Origin: Vibrio fluvialis
GTDB taxonomy: Bacteria > Pseudomonadota > Gammaproteobacteria > Enterobacterales > Vibrionaceae
Direction of reading: 5' to 3'
Length of the DNA stretch: 64,000 nucleotides
Assembly: GCF_900460245.1 (NCBI RefSeq)
Contig: NZ_UHIP01000002.1
Coordinates: 1,178,001 to 1,242,000, forward strand
Of this stretch, positions 26,201-32,900 are shown piece by piece (the first letter of the stretch is position 1; each line of letters starts with the position of its first letter). The position numbers and the translations under genes are program-made. The notes beneath the pieces are model-generated. The model was not told the origin of the DNA. It searched no databases and saw nothing but the letters and a program-made list of their open reading frames with translations.

Positions 26201-28376
26201 GAACATCGATGTTGATCTTAACGATGCTGATGGCAGCGAAGTGTTCACGGAGGTTATTGTATCCGGTGTGCCTGATGGCGTGACGTTGTCTATTGGTGAG
26301 GACCTTGGTAACGGTCGCTGGAGTATTCCGGCAAACGCATTGGATTCTGATGGTAAAGTCACGCTAGTCGTAGAGGCTCCTGCGGGTACTTCTCCAGATC
26401 TTTCAGTTACGGTTGGTGCTCAGGAAGTCGATAGCAACGGCCAAGCTGCGGATCTGCCTAAATATGCTTCAACAGACATTGGTACCGTTGGCCTGCCGGA
26501 TAGCTCACCTAACGGTGATAACACTGTAAATGGTGGCAAAGGCGACGATGTCCTGATGGGCGATATTGGCGGTTATGTTGTCAGTGTTCAGCCTGGTGTG
26601 GATTACAACATAGCGCTGGTCATCGATACATCGGGCAGTATGGATGACTCGATCGATGGTGGGTATTACAGTAAATCACGTGTTGATGTCGTTAAAGAAG
26701 CGTTGGTGAATCTGGTTGAACAGATCAGTCAACACGATGGAACAATCAACCTTAAGCTTATTGGTTTTGATTACTATATTGATGTGTCATTTGAAGTCAG
26801 TGACTTGCAACCGAACACACAGGGTTACACTGACCTCATCGATCAGATTACGACTCAACTTAATGCGGATGGCGGTACGGATTATTATGTTGCGATGAAA
26901 GCTGCGAATGATTGGTTCGATAGCTTAAGCAATGACGGCCAGAATCTGACTTTCTTCCTGACCGATGGTGAGCCTAATAGCAGTACCCTACAAAGCGCTT
27001 TGGATGAATTCGCAGAGTTGAGTAGCAAGTCGACAGTCATGGCTATCGGCATTGGTGATAATATTTCGCAAGATACTTTGAAGTTCTTTGATAATACGTC
27101 AGAAACTTCAATGCAAGTAGTTAACGGAGTTTATGTGGTCAACGAAGTGTTGCATTTTGCTGATGGAACTCACGCTCAAGTAGTGCAGACTGATGGTTCC
27201 GGCAGCGTGTACTATGCAGACGATAAATTGGTGATGACCGACCCCGACGCTAAATGGGTCTACGACAGATCAGCGACCAAGTACGTTTCTGAGATGACCT
27301 CAATAGTTGATGATAATTCAACAATTAAGTTTGATGTTCGTATATCTAAAGGTGATTTTTTCTGGGAATTATACAATTCTGATGGAACGCTCGCAGCGAG
27401 TGGGTCGACTGGCAATTCTGAAACTATCAGTATTAATGTATCCAACGCTGGAACTTACTACTTCGAATTCAACTTTGAAGGTGATGGCGATACCTATGGT
27501 AATTGGGGCAGCAGTAAAGCATGGGTAGAAATAGGGGCAATAGATACCTACAGCCCATATTATGCTCAAGCTGGCGAAGTCCAAATTGTAAATTCAGCCG
27601 AGGATCTTCAGGCTGCTCTGCAAGGTGGTAAAACCATCACTGATATTGCGGAGATGGGCAACGATACGGTCAACGGTAACGAAGGTAACGATATCCTGTT
27701 TGGCGACTCAATTAATACTGACGAGTTACCATGGGGGCAAGATGGTAACCCAGATAAACCTTCCGACTTAGCCGATGGTGCGGGTTATGACGCTCTGGTG
27801 ACATTCCTTGAGTTGCGTGATGGTTCTACACCGTCTCAGATTGATATCTATGAGTTCATCAAAGACAACCATGAACTGTTTAACGTCGCCGGTGATAGTC
27901 GTGGTGGTGACGATATCCTAAATGGCGGCGATGGTAACGATATCCTCTATGGCCAAGGTGGTGATGACACACTAAACGGTGGTGCGGGGAATGACATTCT
28001 CATCGGCGGATATGGCAACGACATTCTGACGGGTGGTGATGGTGATGATCTGTTTGTCTTCGGTGGTGAAGGTGCTGCCAAAGCTGAAGATCAATTTAAG
28101 ACCCATATGGACGTGATTACTGACTTCCATTCTGGCGATAAAATTGACTTGTCACAGATGCTGGACGAGACGCCTTACAGTTCGATGGAAGATCTGTTGT
28201 CACACATTGAGGTAAAAGTCGACGGAACTGAGCTTGAGCTTAAAATTGAAGGTAATAACTATACTCAATCGATTGTGTTGAATAATGGAGCGACCGAATT
28301 TGGCATCAGTGATAGCTCTTCAGGTACACAGATAACGAATCTGCTGCACGATATTATCAAGCAAGATAATAACTGA
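23295..28376 (+). CDS. LapA-like RTX adhesin with retention module, Calx-beta repeats, PA14 and VWA domains
   Basis: 1693-residue surface adhesin secreted by a type I system and held in the outer membrane by its N-terminus. In order: retention module (1 to about 110), with candidate LapG site PAAG at 94-97; three Calx-beta-type repeats of 121 residues (169-515); PA14 carbohydrate-binding-like domain (about 526-693); cadherin/tandem-95-like domain (about 715-798); a first calcium-binding stretch (about 835-870); a second (about 1074-1090); VWA domain with MIDAS DTSGS (about 1102-1270); a beta-rich insert (about 1275-1430); RTX nonapeptides GGxGxDxxx (about 1454-1475 and 1535-1590); and the C-terminal secretion signal (about 1600-1693). 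Start ATG 23295 follows TGAGG with 7-base spacing. FrhA- and MhLap-like adhesins share this architecture. Confidence 0.92.
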   Translation: MGLNLLVSSGILSANQMIVIDTNGNIRTATIGEKLPHGTVIVQRGDNITDDAELKAQLVDANNTPQDITDDVARIFAALEEGQDPTQVDDAEAPAAGGAQGSALAEAATIERIGSETIATTDFDTTGFESLGLSQTQSLALSSLLVVSTGAESIETSDTSTISSISSSAVDEGEGAVFTVSLSNESTSAQTYSFSLSNGTAGSDDYDTDLSNVTFSNGVTYDADTGLITVPAGVTEFTATVATIDDTIDEANETFTLTVGGVEGTATIVDNDAAPTISSVSTAVDASGEAVDEGEGAVFTVSLSNESTSAQTYSFSLSNGTAGSDDYDTDLSNVTFSNGVTYDADTGLITVPAGVTEFTATVATIDDTIDEANETFTLTVGGVEGTATIVDNDAAPTISSVSTAVDASGEAVDEGEGAVFTVSLSNESTSAQTYSFSLSNGTAGSDDYDTDLSNVTFSNGVTYDADTGLITVPAGVTEFTATVATIDDTIDEANETFTLTVGGVEGTATIVDNDASPIAQDDTSTSNHCFSGKYYAYDERTGGLGNMDSVADALALIAKNQPDVTFDVSNIDYQLSNGNQNGGLTSNSQLQDFLGSDASSMKGAVPSNTTDGVMLLTGAVYLAAGTYSLKVNADDGYFIKVDGQVVAQYDGIQSTTERVHDTFTLSSDGYHNVEIVYWDQGGNAALDVAIGQYEDGALVGDFSSLLDAPVLGDELCMIQDGSLTIDPSVLLANDSDPDGDTLEITSVDSPSTGTVTLNDDGSISFKPAPGFDGDATFTYTVKDSDGLTDTATVTVHVAPISDGLSVTASLSNSDHYVSDYIESIIANNPDAGTTGTSSNDILIGDDSTQQIFGHEGSDILIGGNVTNLVMYGDERGSGDDVLISTSIEATTTYYGGEGNDTAYLNASLSDLVFIAQGDNPLAPQADFTFKYKGNDAYHDFYSIETLYLNDGKYEIHDGTLTKVTDFLELNIDVDLNDADGSEVFTEVIVSGVPDGVTLSIGEDLGNGRWSIPANALDSDGKVTLVVEAPAGTSPDLSVTVGAQEVDSNGQAADLPKYASTDIGTVGLPDSSPNGDNTVNGGKGDDVLMGDIGGYVVSVQPGVDYNIALVIDTSGSMDDSIDGGYYSKSRVDVVKEALVNLVEQISQHDGTINLKLIGFDYYIDVSFEVSDLQPNTQGYTDLIDQITTQLNADGGTDYYVAMKAANDWFDSLSNDGQNLTFFLTDGEPNSSTLQSALDEFAELSSKSTVMAIGIGDNISQDTLKFFDNTSETSMQVVNGVYVVNEVLHFADGTHAQVVQTDGSGSVYYADDKLVMTDPDAKWVYDRSATKYVSEMTSIVDDNSTIKFDVRISKGDFFWELYNSDGTLAASGSTGNSETISINVSNAGTYYFEFNFEGDGDTYGNWGSSKAWVEIGAIDTYSPYYAQAGEVQIVNSAEDLQAALQGGKTITDIAEMGNDTVNGNEGNDILFGDSINTDELPWGQDGNPDKPSDLADGAGYDALVTFLELRDGSTPSQIDIYEFIKDNHELFNVAGDSRGGDDILNGGDGNDILYGQGGDDTLNGGAGNDILIGGYGNDILTGGDGDDLFVFGGEGAAKAEDQFKTHMDVITDFHSGDKIDLSQMLDETPYSSMEDLLSHIEVKVDGTELELKIEGNNYTQSIVLNNGATEFGISDSSSGTQITNLLHDIIKQDNN
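23799..24839 (+). repeat. Three tandem 363-bp Calx-beta repeats, apparently base-identical
   Basis: Units begin at 23799, 24162 and 24525. The period is exactly 363 bases (121 codons), and the third unit is cut at 24839, where the sequence diverges into the PA14 region. Reading the copies side by side I found no base difference. They encode one Calx-beta-like bacterial immunoglobulin-type domain each, with acidic Ca-binding residues (DEGEG, DDTIDEANETF, DND). Such identity in a coding tandem repeat implies recent duplication or ongoing gene conversion. Confidence 0.9.
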
Positions 28377-28384
28377 TAGACAAA

Positions 28385-28408
28385 GCCCACCCATTGGTGG
28401 GCTTTTTT
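28385..28408 (+). terminator. Terminator after the adhesin gene
   Basis: Stem GCCCACC (28385-28391) with GGTGGGC (28396-28402), loop CATT, followed by six T. It lies 8 bases after the adhesin stop. Confidence 0.88.
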
Positions 28409-28557
28409 CTATCCTGATTCCTTCAGAAAATCAGGTTTAACATCTTGTTTAATCGCAGGTTGTGGTTGTTGTCTAATCAAACAATTGACATTAATTTTTC
28501 ATAGCAATGGTCGTTTAGGTTATTATTGTCCGCAACGAAATCGGCGAGTGATAATCA

Positions 28558-30621
28558 ATGCAGCTAAGTGCGAAAAAGACTGCACAATTTTTTATATCTA
28601 ACGAATATCATCAAGTTGAGCTTGAAGATGAGCTGGTTGTGCTCTCGTCGCACCTCAGTGAAGAACGTATTCCGTTTAACGTCTGGAATGGGCAGATTAA
28701 AATTCATCGCGGGCTCGTTTGGGGCGCGCTTCAATTCTACGCCCACGAAGAGCTCGGTGTGCAACGCTCTTGGTTGGTACAGGGATTACCTTGGCCGGAA
28801 TGTCGCCAGTTTGCGCATAAGCTGGTTGCTATTTATCAGCAATGGCATAACCGTCAATGCGAGCAGCTCAGTCACTACTTACCGAAATGGCAAAATGAAC
28901 TGATTCATTTGCAACGTTTACCGTCATTTCTCCCCCATTCTTTGGTCGACAATTGGGTGACGTCTGTTTTTGACGATCTTGCAACCATGGGCATGACTCT
29001 CGAAGAGGCGCACAAACGCCTGCCGGAGCATATTGAACATCTCTCGCCCTGGCTGCTTGATACCAGTGAATCGCTGTTAGAGCGTAACCACCGCTGGATT
29101 GAAAACGAACGGCTGAACTGGGAAGTGCTGTTCTCAAAACTGGAATCGTCACCGCTCAATGTGTCGCAGCAACAAGCTGTATTGCTCAATGACGATCACA
29201 ACTTGGTGTTGGCTGGTGCCGGCTCAGGAAAAACCAGTGTCTTGACGGCAAGGGTTGCGTATTTGCTGCAAAGCCATCTGGCCAATGCGGAAGACATTTT
29301 ATTGGTGGCGTTTGGCCGCGATGCTGCAAAAGAAATGGAGCAGCGCCTGAGCGATAAGATTGGCTTGGCGGCTGAAAAGGCACGTGTTAACACTTTCCAT
29401 CAATTGGGATTGTATATTCTTAATCAGGTGGAAGAGCAAAGCGTGGTGATTTCACCGATTGCACTGGACGATAAGCTCAAAAAGGCGTGGTGCATCGATT
29501 GGCTCAAACGCCACTGGATGACGCCAACCAACTTCAAACGCTGGCAGAAGCATCTGGCGAAATGGCCGATTGCTTATCTGGCTGGCGACGATGAACTGGG
29601 CAGCCATGTCGAGAACCCGAAACTGATTGCGTGGCTGGAAAAACAGTTGGATCAGTTGGCGCAGCTCAGTATCGGTAAGAAAGAGATATTGCAACGGTTG
29701 GTTGAGCATCCCGATTACGCACGGCTGAACAGCGAACTGTCGCTGACCTGGCCTTGTTATCAGGCCTGGCAGCAAATGCTTAAAGAAAGCAATCAGATCG
29801 ATTTCAATATCATGATCAGCCGCGCAACGGATTACGTCCGAAAAGGCAAGTTCAATAGTCCGTGGAAGTTCATCATGATTGATGAGTATCAGGATATTTC
29901 GCCGCAGCGTTTAGAACTGATTCAGTCTCTTTGTGAGCAGAAACCGGATGCTACCAACTTGTTCGCCGTTGGTGATGACTGGCAGTCGATTTATCAGTTT
30001 GCCGGTTCTGATGTCAATCTGACGACGGGGTTTTCTGCGCGTTTCCCACATTCGACGATCCATCATCTCGATACCACTTATCGATTTAATGACCAAATTG
30101 GCAGCGTTGCCAACCGGTTTGTGCAGGAAAACCCCAGTCAACTGCCGAAAGAGCTCAACAGTTTCAAAACCCAAAAACAGAAAGCGGTGTATGTGGCGCC
30201 AAGCAATCACGTCGAAAAAGTGCTCGATCAACTTAACCGCCAAGCGAGCTGCATGAAAACGGTCCTGCTGCTTGGCCGCAATCACTACCACAAACCAGAA
30301 TTATTACGTGACTGGCAAAACCATTACCTGTCGCTGCGCATTGAGTTTATGACTTGCCACGCCAGTAAAGGCAAAGAGGCTGACTATGTGATTGTGTTGG
30401 CGGTTGATGAGGGACAGTTCCCGGCCAGAGTGAAAAGTTTACATCTCGACGGCGCACTGACCCAGTCTGATGATAGCTTCCCTTATGCAGAAGAGCGTCG
30501 CCTGTTTTACGTCGCGATGACTCGTGCGAAAGAGAAAGTATGGATAACGCACAGTGGTAATGGCTCTGCGTTTGTGCAGGAGCTCTTGGCCAGCGACTAT
30601 CCGGTGGTGAAACAGAAATAA
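28558..30621 (+). CDS. helD: DNA helicase IV (UvrD/Rep family)
   Basis: ATP-dependent 3'-5' DNA helicase. 687 residues, matching the usual 680-690 of E. coli HelD. An N-terminal family-specific region (about 1-195) precedes the superfamily I core: Walker A (LAGAGSGKTSVL, about 217-228), Walker B (IMIDEYQDIS, about 440-449), the QSIYQFAGSD motif III region, motif V/VI (MTCHASKGKEADYV and RRLFYVAMTRAKEKV). The downstream pncA start is 29 bases beyond the stop, so the two may share a transcript. Confidence 0.94.
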   Translation: MQLSAKKTAQFFISNEYHQVELEDELVVLSSHLSEERIPFNVWNGQIKIHRGLVWGALQFYAHEELGVQRSWLVQGLPWPECRQFAHKLVAIYQQWHNRQCEQLSHYLPKWQNELIHLQRLPSFLPHSLVDNWVTSVFDDLATMGMTLEEAHKRLPEHIEHLSPWLLDTSESLLERNHRWIENERLNWEVLFSKLESSPLNVSQQQAVLLNDDHNLVLAGAGSGKTSVLTARVAYLLQSHLANAEDILLVAFGRDAAKEMEQRLSDKIGLAAEKARVNTFHQLGLYILNQVEEQSVVISPIALDDKLKKAWCIDWLKRHWMTPTNFKRWQKHLAKWPIAYLAGDDELGSHVENPKLIAWLEKQLDQLAQLSIGKKEILQRLVEHPDYARLNSELSLTWPCYQAWQQMLKESNQIDFNIMISRATDYVRKGKFNSPWKFIMIDEYQDISPQRLELIQSLCEQKPDATNLFAVGDDWQSIYQFAGSDVNLTTGFSARFPHSTIHHLDTTYRFNDQIGSVANRFVQENPSQLPKELNSFKTQKQKAVYVAPSNHVEKVLDQLNRQASCMKTVLLLGRNHYHKPELLRDWQNHYLSLRIEFMTCHASKGKEADYVIVLAVDEGQFPARVKSLHLDGALTQSDDSFPYAEERRLFYVAMTRAKEKVWITHSGNGSAFVQELLASDYPVVKQK

Positions 30622-30650
30622 CGTACATCTTTATCAAATAAGGACACATG

Positions 30651-31274
30651 ATGAGCAAGACGCTGATTTTAGTTGATGTGCAAAATGATTTTGCGCCGGG
30701 TGGGGCATTGGCTGTGCCAGAAGGTGATGTAATTGTCCCTGTGATAAACCGGCTTTTGCCTCACTTTGAACACGTTATCGCGACGAAAGACTGGCACCCA
30801 GCCGGGCATGCCAGCTTTGCTTCCGTGCAAGGCAAATCGATTGGTGAAGTGGTTGATCTTAAAGGTGTCAGCCAAATCATGTGGCCGGATCATTGCGTAC
30901 AGAAAACACCCGGGGCGGAGTTTATTCCCGGTTTGAATACCGACGCGATTGATTACGTGGTTTACAAAGGAACGAATCCGGATATCGACAGTTACAGCGG
31001 CTTTTTTGATAACCAACGTCTGCAAAGTACAGGGTTGGAGGATTACCTGAAAGATAAAGGGATTCGTGAAGTCTACATCGTTGGCTTAGCGACAGATTAC
31101 TGCGTGAAGTTCACGGCACTGGATGCGGCATCACTCGGTTTTCAGACCTCAGTGATTGAAGATGCATGCCGCGGCGTGAATATGTCGCCGCAAGATTCTG
31201 AGCAAGCTTTGGCTGCGATGAAAGCGGCAGGCTGCCACGTGATCACTTCCACTGAGTTTCTGGCGCACTGCTAA
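30651..31274 (+). CDS. pncA: Nicotinamidase
   Basis: Hydrolyses nicotinamide to nicotinate for NAD salvage. 207 residues. Catalytic Asp is in LVDVQNDF (Asp about 9) and Cys in GLATDYCVKFTALDA; the metal site is in KDWHPAGHASF (Asp, His, His). The usual catalytic Lys lies in YVVYKGTNPD. I prefer ATG 30651 (MSKTLIL), 6 bases from AGGA at 30641-30644; ATG 30648 directly before it is only 3 bases from that site. Downstream of helD. Confidence 0.93.
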   Translation: MSKTLILVDVQNDFAPGGALAVPEGDVIVPVINRLLPHFEHVIATKDWHPAGHASFASVQGKSIGEVVDLKGVSQIMWPDHCVQKTPGAEFIPGLNTDAIDYVVYKGTNPDIDSYSGFFDNQRLQSTGLEDYLKDKGIREVYIVGLATDYCVKFTALDAASLGFQTSVIEDACRGVNMSPQDSEQALAAMKAAGCHVITSTEFLAHC

Positions 31275-31277
31275 ACA

Positions 31278-31303
31278 AAAATCCCCTCAATTGAGGGGAT
31301 TTT
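31278..31303. terminator. Bidirectional terminator between pncA and mgsA
   Basis: A perfect 26-base palindrome: AAAATCCCCTCAA (31278-31290) then TTGAGGGGATTTT (31291-31303). It lies between the two convergent stop codons, with A and T runs on both sides. Confidence 0.85.
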
Positions 31304-31304
31304 C

Positions 31305-31760
31305 TTATGTGCGGTCAGCCAGGTAAGCTTGGTAATCGGGAATTTCAATGTCGACGTCTTGTGCCATCAGTTCAGAGTTGAACAGGAACTTGGCGGTGGC
31401 ACGGTTGGTGGCAACCGGAATGTTCCACACACTGGCGATACGCAGCAGCGCTTTGACATCCGGGTCGTGCGGTACCGCGTTGAGTGGATCCCAAAAGAAA
31501 ATCAGCACATCGATTTTACCTTCAGAAATCAGTGCGCCAATCTGTTGGTCGCCGCCCATCGGACCACTGATCATACTGGTGATCGCCAATCCGGTCTCTT
31601 TGCTTAACATGTGACCCGTGGTACCCGTTGCGTACAACGAATGTTTCTCCAGTTTTTCGCGGTTTTCTTGCACCCAGCGCAGCAGCTCGCCTTTGTAGTT
31701 ATCGTGAGCAACCAGTGCGACGTGTTTGCTCGCCGCCATCGTGCGCGTTGTTTTTTTCAT
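31305..31760 (-). CDS. mgsA: Methylglyoxal synthase
   Basis: Converts dihydroxyacetone phosphate to methylglyoxal and phosphate, a bypass of lower glycolysis. 151 residues, the family size. Landmarks: [10 protein letters not shown] (substrate Asp and Lys), [10 protein letters not shown] (phosphate loop), [45 protein letters not shown] (catalytic Asp in GGDQQ and FFWDPL, split here for reading) and the C-terminal [14 protein letters not shown] 31760 has AGGA 9 bases upstream; ATG 31769 overlaps that site and is less likely. Confidence 0.94.
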   Translation of the reverse strand: MKKTTRTMAASKHVALVAHDNYKGELLRWVQENREKLEKHSLYATGTTGHMLSKETGLAITSMISGPMGGDQQIGALISEGKIDVLIFFWDPLNAVPHDPDVKALLRIASVWNIPVATNRATAKFLFNSELMAQDVDIEIPDYQAYLADRT

Positions 31761-31814
31761 TGGTTCCATTCCTAATGTTTCTTATCTTGGTGTGTAATAA
31801 CCAAAAGCGCTTGG

Positions 31815-32825
31815 CTATTCAACGACTTTTACTTCAAAAGTTGGCCTGAACTCTGATGGAGATAACGATTCAGCAATAATCTGTTCACTCAGCGTTTCTG
31901 GGGTGAGTTTGGCGATCTCTGGTGCCGCGTGATGTTGGTACGATTCACCGCGTAAATAGTGCGCGGCCTGACGAGCCGATAAGCGTCCTTGTTCGACCAT
32001 TCTGTCACTTGGAGCGAACGCCACACGGTCTCGCAATAGTCCCCGATAGACGCCGTGACTGAGGTAGGTTGATACCAACTGAATCTGCTGTTGTTTGTTA
32101 GCATTTCTGAGTTCGCTGATGGCTGCTTCAATCGCAACGGCGCTGCCGACGATGTAATCAATACCTGGCTGTTCGATCACTTGTTGTACCAGATTGCGTT
32201 GCAGCTCTTTGTCGTTATCTGCCCACAGAGTGATGTCGATGCGAATATCGCTGCGCTGAATCGCATCATAAAAACCTTGTACCATGGGCTTCGTACCGCC
32301 ACGCTGTTCTGGTCCGGGTAGCAATCCGATATGCGTAATTCCACTGCCTTGAGGATGAAGTTTGGCGAGGTAATCGCCAGCATAATACCCCATCCAGTAC
32401 CAGTCGACGCCCACTTCTCCTTTGAGATGCGAACGCTGAGTATCGTCTAAAATCAGATGGTTGACGGTGGCAAATACGGGCACTTCGCCAGTCAATCGGC
32501 TCAAGTCATACTGGTATAGATTGGGTGACACCGTGCCAAGCAGAATCGCCTGGGCACCCCATTCAATACAGTCTTTGATCTGTTGCTGCTGCTTAAGTTG
32601 GTTTGGGTAGCCACCAGCTTCCAGCACTTTGAGTTCGATGTGTTCTCTGCGCGCCTCATCAACCATGCCGTAGTTGATCGACAACCAGTAGGAATCCTTC
32701 AGATGCGGATAAAGAGCGCACACTTTAGGTTGCGCAGCCGCTATTCCACTGAAGGCAGAGCAGGCGAGGATCAACAGTGTGTGAAACAAGCGAGAAAAAA
32801 ACGGATAAAGCATGAGGTTATTCAT
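31815..32825 (-). CDS. torT: TorT-like periplasmic binding protein
   Basis: TorT binds trimethylamine N-oxide in the periplasm and activates the TorS sensor. 336 residues: signal peptide (about 1-31, ACSAFSGIAAA), then a ribose-binding-protein-like fold with VCALYPHLKDSYWLSINYGMV, GVDWYWMGYYAGDYL and LLPGPEQRGG. The identification rests mainly on the divergent torS-like gene (75 bases between starts) and on the TorT landmarks. TorR and the TorCAD reductase genes are not in the window. Confidence 0.88.
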   Translation of the reverse strand: MNNLMLYPFFSRLFHTLLILACSAFSGIAAAQPKVCALYPHLKDSYWLSINYGMVDEARREHIELKVLEAGGYPNQLKQQQQIKDCIEWGAQAILLGTVSPNLYQYDLSRLTGEVPVFATVNHLILDDTQRSHLKGEVGVDWYWMGYYAGDYLAKLHPQGSGITHIGLLPGPEQRGGTKPMVQGFYDAIQRSDIRIDITLWADNDKELQRNLVQQVIEQPGIDYIVGSAVAIEAAISELRNANKQQQIQLVSTYLSHGVYRGLLRDRVAFAPSDRMVEQGRLSARQAAHYLRGESYQHHAAPEIAKLTPETLSEQIIAESLSPSEFRPTFEVKVVE

Positions 32826-32900
32826 TGGCGAACAGTGGTAAACACTGCAAAATATAGCCTATTCCCACCCTTTAAAGAAGCGACTTAGCAGGTCAACAAT

